Source: Amycolatopsis sp. cg9 (GTDB taxonomy: Bacteria; Actinomycetota; Actinomycetes; Mycobacteriales; Pseudonocardiaceae). Taken from it: DNA of 64,000 nucleotides. Position 1 is the stretch's first letter, and the number at the start of each line of letters is the position of its first letter. The translations under genes were made by a program, and so were the position numbers. The stretch lies in NCBI RefSeq assembly GCF_041346945.1, contig NZ_CP166850.1, positions 10,152,501-10,216,500 on the forward strand, in the 5' to 3' direction. Below, piece by piece: positions 50,201 to 58,525 of this stretch. The notes beneath the pieces are model-generated. The model saw nothing but the letters and a program-made list of their open reading frames with translations, was not told the origin of the DNA and ran no database searches.

Positions 50201-53200
50201 GGCCCGGGTGTTCGAGGCCGATGACGCGGCCGAGGCCCCAGATCTGGGCCTGCGCGGGAGACGGCGAGTCCGTGGCGGCGGCGCCCGCGGTCAGCAGCCA
50301 CAGCGGCGCGGTGATCTCCGCGTCGCCGAGGGCCTGGGCGAGCAGCAGCGTGCCCGCGACGCCGGACGGCAGCTCGGGGAATTCCGGGTGCGGCCGTTCG
50401 TCGAAGCCCAGCAGGGAAACCACGCCCGCCGGGTCCGGTTCGGCTTCGCGCAGGCGCGCGGCCAGGCTCTCGCGGTCGCCGGTCACCTCGACCGGCACGA
50501 TCTCGGCGCCGAGTCCGTCCACGATGGACGTGTCCTGGCCCGGCGCGACCACGGCGAGCCAGCGGCCGGAAAGCGTCCCCGCGGGCTCCGGCGCGGGGCG
50601 CCAGCGGACGTCGTACCGCCAGGAGTCCACAGTGGACTTGTCGTGGGCGGCGCGGCGCCACTCGCTCAGCGCGGGCAGCAGTTCGCTCAGCGGGATCTCG
50701 GTGTCGACGCCGAGGGTGTCGGCGAGGGCCTGGAGGTCGCGGCTGTCGACGACCTCCCAGAACCCGGAGTCCTCCGTGGCGGCCACGACGGGCGTGCCGG
50801 GCTTCAGCCAGTAGTGCCGGTGCTGGAAGGCGTAGGTGGGCAGGTCGACGCGGGCCGCGCCGGCGAAGTACGGCGTCCAGTCGACCTTGACGCCGCGTAC
50901 GTGCGCTTCGGCGACCGAAAGCGTGAAGCGGGCCAGGCCGCCTTCGCCACGCCGCAAGGAGCCGAGCGCGACGACGTCGTCCCCGATCGCCATGGTCAGC
51001 ACCGGGTGCGGCGACGCCTCCACGAACGTCCCGAACCCCTCGCGCTTGAGCTGCTCGACCGCGATGTCCAGCCGGACGGTGCCGCGCAGGTTGGTGTACC
51101 AGTACTCGGCGTCGAGGGCGGTGCCGTCGATCCACTCGCCGGTCACGGTGGAGAAGAACGCCGTCTCCCCCGGCTGCGGGGTGATCGGGCGCAGGACGTC
51201 CAGGAGTTCGCCGCGCAGCTGCTCCACCTGGACGGAGTGGGACGCGTAGTCCACCGGGATCCGGCGCGTGCGCACATCTTCGCAGGCGGCCATGAACTCT
51301 TCCAGGGCCTGCGGTTCACCGGAGACGACGGTCGCGGCGGGGCCGTTCACCGCGGCGATCGAGATGCGCTCACCCCAAGGCTGAGCGAGTTCCTCGGTCC
51401 GCTCACGCGAGGCGGCCACGGACACCATCCCGCCCGCGCCCGCCAGCGCGAGGATCGCCTTGCTGCGCAACGCCACCACCCGCGCACCGTCCTCGAGCGA
51501 CAGCGCGCCGGACACCACGGCCGCGGCGATCTCCCCTTGCGAGTGGCCGATCACGGCGTCCGGGCGGACGCCGTGGGCCGCCCACAGCGCGGCGAGGGAC
51601 ACCATCACCGCGAACAGCGCGGGCTGCACGACGTCGACGCGGTCCAGGTCGATTTCGCCGTCCAGCAGGGAGAAGCCGGTGTGCGGTTCGAGGGCTCGCG
51701 CGCACTCCGTGAACCGGGCGGCGAAGACCTCGGAAGTGGCGAGGAGTTCCGTCGCCATCCCGGCCCACTGGGCGCCCTGGCCCGGGAAGACCATCGCGAC
51801 CTTGCCGGCGCTCCCGGCCGTACCCGTGACGACGTTCGGGGCCGGGGCGCCGTCGGCCAGCGCGCGAACCCCGGCGAGCAGGCGCTCCCGGTCCTCGCCG
51901 ACCACGACGGCCCGGTGCGCGAACGCGGAGCGGGCCGTCGCCAGCGAGAACGCGACTCCGGCGGGGTCGGCGTCTACAGTGGACAGCCGGGCCGCCTGCT
52001 CCCGCAGCGCCTCGGCCGACTTGGCCGACAGCACCCACGGCAGCACCCCGGCGGCGGGCTCCGCGGCCGGGGGCTCGTCGGCGGACTCCTCCAGGATGAT
52101 GTGCGCGTTGGTGCCCGAAATCCCGAACGACGACACCGCGCCCCGGCGCGGCCGGTCGGCGGTCCAGTCCCGGCCTTCCTGGAGCAGCTCGACCGCACCC
52201 TCGGTCCAGTCGATCTTCGTCGACGGCGTCCCGGCGTGCAGGGTCGGCGGCATCCGGTGGTTGCGCAGCGCCATGACGAGCTTGATGATGCCGCTGACAC
52301 CGGCCGCGGCCTGCGTGTGGCCGATGTTGGACTTGACCGAACCGAGCCACAGCGGAGCCGGGCGGTCCTGGCCGTAGGTGGCCAGCAGGGCCTGCGCCTC
52401 GATCGGGTCGCCCAGCGCCGTGCCGGTGCCGTGCGCCTCCACCAGGTCGACGTCCACAGTGGACAACCGGGCGTCGGCGAGCGCGTCCCGGATCACGCGC
52501 TGCTGGGACGGGCCGTTCGGGGCGGACAGGCCGCTGCTGGCGCCGTCCTGGTTCACCGCCGAGCCGCGGACGACGGCCAGCACCGGGTGGCCGTGGCGGC
52601 GCGCGTCGGAGAGCCGCTCGACCAGCAGCATGCCGGCGCCCTCGCCCCAGCCGGTGCCGTCGGCGCCCTCGGCGAACGCCTTGCAGCGCCCGTTGCCGGA
52701 CAGGCCGCCCTGGCGCTGCATCTCGGTGAACATGCCGGGGTTGACCATCACCGCGGCGCCGCCGGCGAGCGCGAAGTCGGATTCCCCGCGCCGCAGCGAC
52801 TGCACGGCCAGGTGCAGCGCGACCAGCGACGACGAACAGGCCGTGTCGACGGTGACGGACGGGCCTTCGAGGCCGAGGGTGTAGGAGATCCGGCCGGACA
52901 GGACGCTGGTCGCGGTGCCGGTCATCAGGTGCCCCGCGACCGCTTCGGCGTCCTCCCCCGCCCCGGTGGCGTACCCCTGGTGCGCGGCGCCGACGAACAC
53001 CGCGGACCGGCTGCCGCGCAAGGTCTCCGGCACGATCCCGGCGCGTTCCAGTGCCTCCCACGACGTCTCCAGCAGCAGGCGCTGCTGCGGGTCCATCGCG
53101 AGGGCTTCCCGCGGGGAGATGCCGAAGAAGCCGGCGTCGAACAGGCCCGCGTCGTGCACGAACCCGCCCTCGGCGGCGAAACCGGCGTCGTGGGCGTCGG

Positions 53201-53426
53201 GCCAGCCGCGATCGGCGGGGAACCCGGACATCGCGTCGCGGCCGCTGTCCACCAGCTGCCACAGGTCCTCGGGCGAGCGGACGCCGCCCGGGAACCGGCA
53301 GGCCATCCCGACGATCGCGATCGGCTCGAAGCCGGCGTCCTCCACCTCCTGGATGCGCTTGCGGGCGCGCCGGAGGTCCGCGGTCACCTTCTTCAGGTAC
53401 TCCCGGAGCTTCGCGTCGTTGTCCAT
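44247..53426 (-). CDS. Type I modular PKS, modules c and d
   Basis: Predicted 3059 residues from ATG 53424-53426; the frame stays open far upstream, but that text is out of frame with the preceding PKS gene and the docking helix (MDNDAKLREYLKKVTADLRR) marks the start. Module c: KS Cys197; AT with GHSQG (Ser629) and YASH (727-730), methylmalonyl; KR from 1137 without LDD, with Trp1268, His1273 and Tyr1276, the A2 pattern; ACP Ser1448. Module d: KS Cys1677; AT Ser2121, YASH (2218-2221), methylmalonyl; KR with Trp2760 and Tyr2768 and Gln at Tyr-3, the A1 pattern; ACP Ser2939. C-terminal docking ends DEVFAFIDNELGIS plus a short tail. Both units should carry L-configured hydroxyls and alpha-methyl branches, with opposite methyl configuration. 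Confidence 0.97.
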   Translation of the reverse strand: MDNDAKLREYLKKVTADLRRARKRIQEVEDAGFEPIAIVGMACRFPGGVRSPEDLWQLVDSGRDAMSGFPADRGWPDAHDAGFAAEGGFVHDAGLFDAGFFGISPREALAMDPQQRLLLETSWEALERAGIVPETLRGSRSAVFVGAAHQGYATGAGEDAEAVAGHLMTGTATSVLSGRISYTLGLEGPSVTVDTACSSSLVALHLAVQSLRRGESDFALAGGAAVMVNPGMFTEMQRQGGLSGNGRCKAFAEGADGTGWGEGAGMLLVERLSDARRHGHPVLAVVRGSAVNQDGASSGLSAPNGPSQQRVIRDALADARLSTVDVDLVEAHGTGTALGDPIEAQALLATYGQDRPAPLWLGSVKSNIGHTQAAAGVSGIIKLVMALRNHRMPPTLHAGTPSTKIDWTEGAVELLQEGRDWTADRPRRGAVSSFGISGTNAHIILEESADEPPAAEPAAGVLPWVLSAKSAEALREQAARLSTVDADPAGVAFSLATARSAFAHRAVVVGEDRERLLAGVRALADGAPAPNVVTGTAGSAGKVAMVFPGQGAQWAGMATELLATSEVFAARFTECARALEPHTGFSLLDGEIDLDRVDVVQPALFAVMVSLAALWAAHGVRPDAVIGHSQGEIAAAVVSGALSLEDGARVVALRSKAILALAGAGGMVSVAASRERTEELAQPWGERISIAAVNGPAATVVSGEPQALEEFMAACEDVRTRRIPVDYASHSVQVEQLRGELLDVLRPITPQPGETAFFSTVTGEWIDGTALDAEYWYTNLRGTVRLDIAVEQLKREGFGTFVEASPHPVLTMAIGDDVVALGSLRRGEGGLARFTLSVAEAHVRGVKVDWTPYFAGAARVDLPTYAFQHRHYWLKPGTPVVAATEDSGFWEVVDSRDLQALADTLGVDTEIPLSELLPALSEWRRAAHDKSTVDSWRYDVRWRPAPEPAGTLSGRWLAVVAPGQDTSIVDGLGAEIVPVEVTGDRESLAARLREAEPDPAGVVSLLGFDERPHPEFPELPSGVAGTLLLAQALGDAEITAPLWLLTAGAAATDSPSPAQAQIWGLGRVIGLEHPGRWGGLVDLPADLDERGAARLAAILATGGDEDQFAVRSSGVLSRRLVRAAAPKTAPSTWSLRGTVLVTGGTGALGPRIARWLESAGAEHVVLASRRGDQAPGAAELTAALDIPVTFAACDVADRADVQALADRYDIRAVIHAAALIELASIDATDVAEFAAVARAKVLGAENLDAVFDRDLDAFVLFSSIAGVWGSGDHAAYAAANAHLDALAERRRARGLRATSLAWGVWNAVNPWDTAKENQDFDASRLLRQGLPFLDPDLAFAGLRQVLADDETFLALADVDWTRFAPVFTALRPRPLLDELPEVRRALTTGTPAPAATGGLRERLAGQSPADRTRTVLELVRATAAAVLGHDGPDAVAPGVALRELGFDSLTAVELRNRLAAETGQSLPATLAFDHPTAERITAFLLDGLFGATTAVTETVVAVADDQPIAIVAMSCRYPGGITSPEDLWELITAGGDAITGFPANRGWDTGALFDPDPDHEGTSYTRHGGFLHDAGDFDPGFFGISPREALTMDPQQRLLLETTWEAMERAGVDPESLRGSATGVFVGTNYADYGIGLAQPDSSAGHLLTGGAASVVSGRISYTFGLTGPAVTVDTACSSSLVALHLACQSLRNGECTMALAGGVALMSTPASFVAFSRQRALASDGRCKAFSDDADGMGMAEGVGVVLVERLADAQRNGHEVLAVIRGSAVNQDGASNGLTAPNGPAQQQVIRQAVANARLTFDDVDAVEAHGTGTTLGDPIEAQALLATYGRDREHPLWLGSVKSNIGHSQAASGVAGIIKMVLSLRHGVLPATLHAGTPSSHVDWTAGNVRLLGENLPWPETGRPRRAAVSSFGMSGTNAHAVLEAAPEPVAAEPSGPAATGPVPWVLSAKTPGSLAGQARRLRARVGAAQGVRAADVGYSLANSRSTFEQRAVLVAADERSGHDALGALAHGRAVPGLVRGSARHGGKVAFVFPGQGSQWVGMALDLMDTSPAFAARMRDCERALAPFVDWSLPDALGDEALLQRVDVVQPALFAVMVSLAEAWRAHGVRPDAVIGHSQGEIAAAAVAGALSLADAARVVALRSKAILALAGRGGMVSVAASRETVEARLTEGLSVAAVNGPAAVVVSGAPDALDELIRSCEADGVRAKRIPVDYASHSAQVEEIEAELRELLAPVSPRSSDIAFYSTVTAGPLDTAGLDGGYWYTNLRNPVLFDTTTRLLAEDGYGTFIECSSHPVLTMSVQDTVDEAVVTGTLRRGEGGLDRLYTSFAEAWVHGVDVDWTPAFGDGARLVPLPTYAFDHQRYWLDPAPAAPADDGLWTALEETDDLAGVLGVDRTALDAVLPALSRWRTRRTEESTVDSWCLEVGWAPVAEPGLPLLSGRWLALAPAGVFAASVLDALATRGAEVVTATADDLPPGEYAGVISLLGSDETPVPGHPLIASGVAATAALAPALAEAGIDAPLWIITRGAVATGAGDAPASSVPAQLWGLGRVIGLEYPGLWGGLVDLPATVDDRTADRLAGVLAEPGGEDQLAIRTPGILARRLRPARPAPAGEPWRPRGTVLVTGGTGSLGAHVARWLGRSGAEHLVLTSRRGEAAPGATELAEELRGLGCAVTIAACDVAERKAVEELLAGLEHAPTAVVHAAGLPQSSTLAETGLHEFEDVLAAKVAGAAHLDELLGDDLEAFVLFSSNSGVWGSAGQGAYAAANAYLDALAEQRRARGVKATSVAWGLWAGGGMAQDEGEQQLRRRGLRPMAPERAVAAMQGALDRDETFLAVADVDWERFVPAFTASRRRPLIEDLPAVRQVLDRLEAEQARYDEGAAAGWRERLAGLPAAERDRAVLDLVRTEAAVVLGHRGADAIGSTRPFRDLGFDSVTAVEVRNRLREVTGLRLAATAVFDHPTPVALARFLAAEIAPGGTPGESAFGALDQLEASLGDLETDENLRLRVEMRLKSLLNRWSAEPAPQKAQLADASADEVFAFIDNELGISPPPAH

Positions 53427-53458
53427 CAGGCCCCATCCCGTCGGTGCGTGGCGTCCAT

Positions 53459-56400
53459 TCAGGACAGCCCGAGCTCGTTGTCGATCAGGTCGAAGATCTC
53501 GTCGTCGGTGGCGGTGTCGAGCCCGTCGCCGGCCTCCTCCTCCGCCTGCGTGGCGCGGCGCCGGGCCAGCAGCGTCTCCAGGCGCGCGGTGATCCGCCTG
53601 CTGTCGCCGGCGCCTTCGAGCACGCGCTCGAGCCGGTCCAGCTCGGCCAGGACCGCCGTGTCCGCGTCCGCGTCCGCCGCTTCGGGCGCGAGCCCGGCCA
53701 GCAGGTGCGCCGCCAGGTCGGCGGGCGACGGGTGGTCGAAGATCAGCGTGGCCGGCAGCCGCAGCCCGGTCTCGGCGGTGAGCCGGTTGCGCAGTTCCAC
53801 CGCGGTCAGCGAGTCGAAGCCGAGGTCCAGGAAGCCGCGGCTGCCGTCGACTTCGGCCGTCGAGCCGTGGCCCAGCACGGTGGCGACGTGCCCGCGCACG
53901 ACGTCGAGCAGGAACTCGCCGCGCTCGGCCGCGGGCACCGCACCGAGCCGCTGGGCGAACGGCGGACCGGCGGGATCGCCGTCCGACACCGCTTCGGCGG
54001 TCCGGCGGGCCGGGGCCCGCACCAGCGCCGCGAACAGCGGCGGCAAGCCGGCCTGCGCGCCGAGCGCGGCCGTGTCGAGCTGCAGCGGCAGCAGTACCGG
54101 CTCCGGCCGCGCGGCGGCGACGTCGAACAGGTCGAGGCCGCTTTCCGCGGTGAACGGGACGAACGCGGACCGCTCCAGCTTCGCGCGGTCGGCGTCGCCC
54201 AGCCCGCCGAGCATGCCGTCGGTGGCCCAGGGACCCCACGCCAGCGAACCGGCGGGCAGGCCCCGCGCCGAGCGGTACTGCGCGAGCGCGTCGAGGAACG
54301 CGTTGGCCGCGGCGTAGTTGCCCTGGCCCGGGCTGCCCAGCGTGGCCGCCGCCGAGGAGAACAGCACGAACGCCGCCAGGCCGAGGTCCCGCGTGAGCTC
54401 GTGCAGGTTCAGCGCGGCGTCCACCTTGGGCCGCAGCACCGCGTTCAGCCGCTCGGGGGTCAGCGACGCGACGACGCCGTCGTCGAGGACGCCGGCCGCG
54501 TGCACCACCCCGGTGAGCGGCCGCTCCGGCGGGATCGCGCCGAGCACCGCGGCCAGCTCGCGCCGGTCGGCGGCGTCGCCCGCGACGATCCGGACGTTCG
54601 CGCCCAGTTCCCGCAGGTCGGCGGCGAGTTCGGCGGCGCCGGGCGCGTCCGGCCCGCGCCGGCTCAGCAGCAGCAGGTCGCGGACGCCGTGCCCGGTGAC
54701 CAGCCGCCGGGCGAGCAGGCCACCCAGCGCGCCGGTGCCGCCGGTGATCAGCACCGTGCCGGGGCCGAAGCACGACGGCATGGTGAGTACGACCTTGCCG
54801 ACGTGCTTGGCCTGGCTGACGAACCGGAACGCCTCGGGCGCGCGCCGCACGTCCCAGGTCCGCACCGGCAGCGGGGTCAGCGCGCCGGCTTCGAACAGCG
54901 CGATGACTTCGGTGAACAGCTCGCGGATGCGGTCCGGCCCGGCTTCGACGAGGTCGAACGCCTGGTAGGCCACGCCCGGGTGGGCGGCGGCGACGTCGCC
55001 CGCGTCGCGGACGTCGGCCTTGCCCATCTCCAGGAACCGCCCGCCGCGCGGCATCAGCGCGAAGGAGGCGTCGACGAACTCCTGGGTCAGCGCGTTGAGG
55101 ACGACGTCGACGCCCCGGCCGCCGCTGGCCTCGCGGAACAGCTCCGCGAACCCGGTCGTGCGCGACGACGCCAGGTGCGCGTCGTCGAGCCCGGACGCGC
55201 GCAGGACGTCCCACTTGCCGGGGCTCGCGGTGGCGAAGACCTCGGCGCCGAGGTGGCGGGCCAGCTGGATGGCGGCCATGCCGACGCCGCCGGCGCCCGC
55301 GTGGATCAGCACGGACTCCCCCGCCCGCAGCCCGGCGAGGTCGACGAGCCCGTAGTACGCGGTCAGGAAGACGATGGGGACCGACGCCGCTTCGCTGAAC
55401 GACCAGCCCTCGGGCATCTTCGCCAGCATCCGCTGGTCCGCGACCGACCGCGGGCCGAACGAACCGGGGAAGAAACCCATCACCTTGTCGCCGGGCTTCA
55501 GGCCCCCGACGCCTTCGCCGCATTCGAGCACGACGCCGGCGCCTTCGATGCCCATGATCGGCTCGCCCGGGTACATGCCGAGACCGATGAGGACGTCGCG
55601 GAAGTTCATGCCGGCGGCGCGGATGGCCACCCGGACGTGACCCGGTTCGAGCGTCTCGGGCAGCGGGTTCGGGATCAGCGCGAGGTTTTCGAGCGTGCCG
55701 GGGCCGGTGGTGTCGAGCCGCCAGTTGCCTTCGGCGGGCACGCGCAGCAGGTCGCCGGAGCCGGCGCGCACCAGCCGCGCGGCCAGCGCCCGGCCGTCGC
55801 GCAGGGCGAGCTGCGGTTCCCCGGAGGCGACCGCGCCCAGCAACGCCGCCGAGCGCGGGTCTTCGTCGTCGAGGTCGACCAGCACGAGCCGGCCGGGGTT
55901 CTCGAACTGAGCCGACCGCAGCAGGCCCCACACGGGCGCGGCGGTGAGGTCGGGCACGCGGTCGCCGTCGACCGCGCCGACCGCGCCGCGGGTGACCAGC
56001 ACCAGCCGCGCGGTGCTGAACCGTTCGTCGGCCAGCCAGGCGCGGACCAGGTCCAGCGCGAAACCGGCCCGGTCCTTCGGCTGCGGCGAGTGCCGGATCG
56101 CGGAGAACACGAACTGCGGTTCCTCGCCGGTTTCCGCCGTGCTGCGGCCGAGGTCCGCGAGGTCCACATAGGACTCAACGGTGCCCGCCGAGCCGAGCCC
56201 GGCGACCAGGCCGAGCGGGTCCGGGCCGATGACGGCGTACCGGCCGCCGGCCGCTTCGGGCACCGGGATCGGCGTCCACTCGACGTGGAACAGGGCGTCG
56301 CCGCCGTCCGGGCCGCGCAGCTGCTCGGCCGAAACCGGGCGCAGCACCAGTGCGGCCACCGACGCGACCGGCGCCCCGGTGGCGTCGGCGACGTCGACCG

Positions 56401-58525
56401 CGACCGCGTCCCCGGCACCCGGGCGCAGCCGGACCCGCAGCGCGGCGGCGCCGGTGGCGTGCAGGGTGACCCCGGTCCACGCGAAGGGCAGCCGTGGCCC
56501 GGTTTCGCCGTCGCGGAGCCCGAGAGCGTGCAAGGCGGCGTCGAGCAGCGCCGGGTGCAGGCCGAACGCGCCCGCCTGCTGCGGCTCCGGCAGGGCGACC
56601 TCGGCGTAGATCTCTTCGCCGGCCCGCCAAGCCGCGCGCAGGCCGCGGAACGCCGGGCCGTAGCCGAAGCCGGACGCCGCGAGCGTGTCGTAGAAGCCGG
56701 TCACGTCAACGGGTTCCGCGCCGGCGGGCGGCCACTCGGCCAGCGCCGCGGGGTCCGCCGCGGCCGCCGGCGCCAGCACCCCGGCGGCGTGCGCGGTCCA
56801 CTCGTCCCGGCCCTCCGGGCGGGAGTGGATGGTCAGCTCGCGGCGGCCGTCGGCGTCGGGGCCGCCCACCGCGACCTGGATCGCGACGGCGTCCTGCTCG
56901 CGCAGCACGAGCGGGGCGGCGAGGGTCAGCTCTTCGAGCGCCGGGCAGCCGGCCTGGTCGCCCGCCCGCACCGCGAGCTCGACGAACGCGGTGCCGGGCA
57001 GCAGCACCGTGCCGAGGACGGCGTGATCGGCCAGCCACGGCTGCGCGGCCAGGGACAGCCGTCCGGTGAGGACGACGCCGTCGCCGCCGGCCAGCGGCAG
57101 GGTCGCCGCCAGCAGCGGGTGGGCTGCGTCGGTCAGCCCGGCCGCGCCCACGTCCCCCGCCGCCGTGGCGGAGACTTCCGGCCAGAAACGCCGGTGCTGG
57201 AAGGCGTACGTCGGCAGCGGGACGCGGCGGGCGCCGGCGACCGCGGCCGAGAGGTCGGCCGGAACGCCGCGGACCCACAGCCCGGCGAGCGCGGTGGCGT
57301 ACGTGCGTTCCTCCGGCCGGTCGCGGCGCAGCAGCGGCACCGCCACGACGTCTTCGCCGAGGCAGTCCGCGGCCATGGCGCTGAGCACGGCGTCCGGGCC
57401 CGCTTCGAGGAACGTCCGGACGCCCTGGCCGGCCAGGGTCGCGACGGCGTCGGCGAACCGCACCGACGCCCGGACCTGGCGCACCCAGTAGTCCGGAGTG
57501 GACAGTTCGGGACCGGCGAGCTCGCCGGTCACCGTGGACACCACGGTCCGCTCGGCCGGGTGGTAGGTCAGCCGGTTCGCGACCGCGGCGAAGTCGTCGA
57601 GCATCGCGTCCATCCGCGGGGAGTGGAACGCGTGGCTCACCTTGAGCCGCTTGGTCCGCACCCCGGCGGCCGCGAACCCGGCGGCCAGCTCCAGCACGAC
57701 GTCCTCGTCGCCGGAGACGACGACCGAGCCCGGCCCGTTGACGGCCGCGATGCCCGCCCGGCCGCCGGTCTTGGCCACCTCCGCGGCCACGGCGTCTTCG
57801 CCGGCCCGCAGCGAAACCATCGCCCCGCCGTCCGGCAGCGCGTCCATCAGGCGGCCGCGGGCGGCGACCAGCTCGGCGGCGTCGGCCAGCGACAGGACCC
57901 CGGCGACGTGCGCGGCGACCAGCTCGCCGATCGAATGGCCGGCGAGGTAGTCCGCGCGCACGCCCCAGCTTTCGGCGAGCCGGTGCAGCGCCAGCTCGAC
58001 GGCGAACAGCGCGGTCTGGGTGTAGGCGGTCCGGTCCAGCAGCGCGGCCTGTTCGGTGCCGGGCTCGGCGAAGACGAGGTCCCGGATCGAGTGCTCCAGG
58101 TGCGGGTCGAGGTGCGCGCAGGCCTCGTCGAAGGCGTCCGCGTAGCCGCTGAACCGGGCGTAGAGCTCCCGGCCCATGCCGGCGCGCTGCGCACCTTGCC
58201 CGGTGAACAGCACCGCGAGCGGACCGGTGGCCGCCTCCCCCGAGATCACCTCGGGCGCCGGCGTGCCCCCGGCGAGCGCGGCGAGCCCGGCTCGGAAGTC
58301 CGCGGCCGTGGTGCCGAGCACGACGGCCCGGTGGTCCAGCGCGGCGCGGCCGGTGGCCAGGGAGAACCCGATGTCGGCCGGCGTTCCGTCCACTTCGGAC
58401 AGCCGCGCGGCCTGTGCGCGCAGTGCGGCCACCGAACGACCGGAGACCGGCCACAGCACCAGCCCGGAGCGCCCCAATGTGGCGTTGGGTGCGTCTGACG
58501 CACCGAACGCCACATTGGGGCGCTC
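53459..58525 (-). CDS. Type I modular PKS, AT-DH-ER-KR-ACP of module b (downstream part of interrupted gene)
   Basis: In-frame continuation of the gene at 58246-64000 after a frame break. The frame is open to 58795, but PKS sequence begins only at [11 protein letters not shown] next to the palindrome edge. Domains: AT with GHSIG (Ser codon 57932-57934) and HAFH (57623-57634), malonyl; DH with catalytic His codon 57022-57024 ([11 protein letters not shown]) and [12 protein letters not shown] ([30 protein letters not shown]) about 55700-54780; KR with LDD near 54490, B-type; ACP ([12 protein letters not shown]) near 53808; C-terminal docking ending [16 protein letters not shown] fully reducing extension. 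If the break is real, translation of this part would need reinitiation; if it is a sequence error, the two parts are one protein. Confidence 0.93.
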   Translation of the reverse strand, partial: ERPNVAFGASDAPNATLGRSGLVLWPVSGRSVAALRAQAARLSEVDGTPADIGFSLATGRAALDHRAVVLGTTAADFRAGLAALAGGTPAPEVISGEAATGPLAVLFTGQGAQRAGMGRELYARFSGYADAFDEACAHLDPHLEHSIRDLVFAEPGTEQAALLDRTAYTQTALFAVELALHRLAESWGVRADYLAGHSIGELVAAHVAGVLSLADAAELVAARGRLMDALPDGGAMVSLRAGEDAVAAEVAKTGGRAGIAAVNGPGSVVVSGDEDVVLELAAGFAAAGVRTKRLKVSHAFHSPRMDAMLDDFAAVANRLTYHPAERTVVSTVTGELAGPELSTPDYWVRQVRASVRFADAVATLAGQGVRTFLEAGPDAVLSAMAADCLGEDVVAVPLLRRDRPEERTYATALAGLWVRGVPADLSAAVAGARRVPLPTYAFQHRRFWPEVSATAAGDVGAAGLTDAAHPLLAATLPLAGGDGVVLTGRLSLAAQPWLADHAVLGTVLLPGTAFVELAVRAGDQAGCPALEELTLAAPLVLREQDAVAIQVAVGGPDADGRRELTIHSRPEGRDEWTAHAAGVLAPAAAADPAALAEWPPAGAEPVDVTGFYDTLAASGFGYGPAFRGLRAAWRAGEEIYAEVALPEPQQAGAFGLHPALLDAALHALGLRDGETGPRLPFAWTGVTLHATGAAALRVRLRPGAGDAVAVDVADATGAPVASVAALVLRPVSAEQLRGPDGGDALFHVEWTPIPVPEAAGGRYAVIGPDPLGLVAGLGSAGTVESYVDLADLGRSTAETGEEPQFVFSAIRHSPQPKDRAGFALDLVRAWLADERFSTARLVLVTRGAVGAVDGDRVPDLTAAPVWGLLRSAQFENPGRLVLVDLDDEDPRSAALLGAVASGEPQLALRDGRALAARLVRAGSGDLLRVPAEGNWRLDTTGPGTLENLALIPNPLPETLEPGHVRVAIRAAGMNFRDVLIGLGMYPGEPIMGIEGAGVVLECGEGVGGLKPGDKVMGFFPGSFGPRSVADQRMLAKMPEGWSFSEAASVPIVFLTAYYGLVDLAGLRAGESVLIHAGAGGVGMAAIQLARHLGAEVFATASPGKWDVLRASGLDDAHLASSRTTGFAELFREASGGRGVDVVLNALTQEFVDASFALMPRGGRFLEMGKADVRDAGDVAAAHPGVAYQAFDLVEAGPDRIRELFTEVIALFEAGALTPLPVRTWDVRRAPEAFRFVSQAKHVGKVVLTMPSCFGPGTVLITGGTGALGGLLARRLVTGHGVRDLLLLSRRGPDAPGAAELAADLRELGANVRIVAGDAADRRELAAVLGAIPPERPLTGVVHAAGVLDDGVVASLTPERLNAVLRPKVDAALNLHELTRDLGLAAFVLFSSAAATLGSPGQGNYAAANAFLDALAQYRSARGLPAGSLAWGPWATDGMLGGLGDADRAKLERSAFVPFTAESGLDLFDVAAARPEPVLLPLQLDTAALGAQAGLPPLFAALVRAPARRTAEAVSDGDPAGPPFAQRLGAVPAAERGEFLLDVVRGHVATVLGHGSTAEVDGSRGFLDLGFDSLTAVELRNRLTAETGLRLPATLIFDHPSPADLAAHLLAGLAPEAADADADTAVLAELDRLERVLEGAGDSRRITARLETLLARRRATQAEEEAGDGLDTATDDEIFDLIDNELGLS

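Noticed and set aside
53427..55931. Extension of the module c/d PKS gene upstream of 53426
   Set aside because: That stretch is out of frame with the DH-ER-KR-ACP of the preceding gene, whose correct product reads through it. The docking helix MDNDAKLREYLKK marks the real start.
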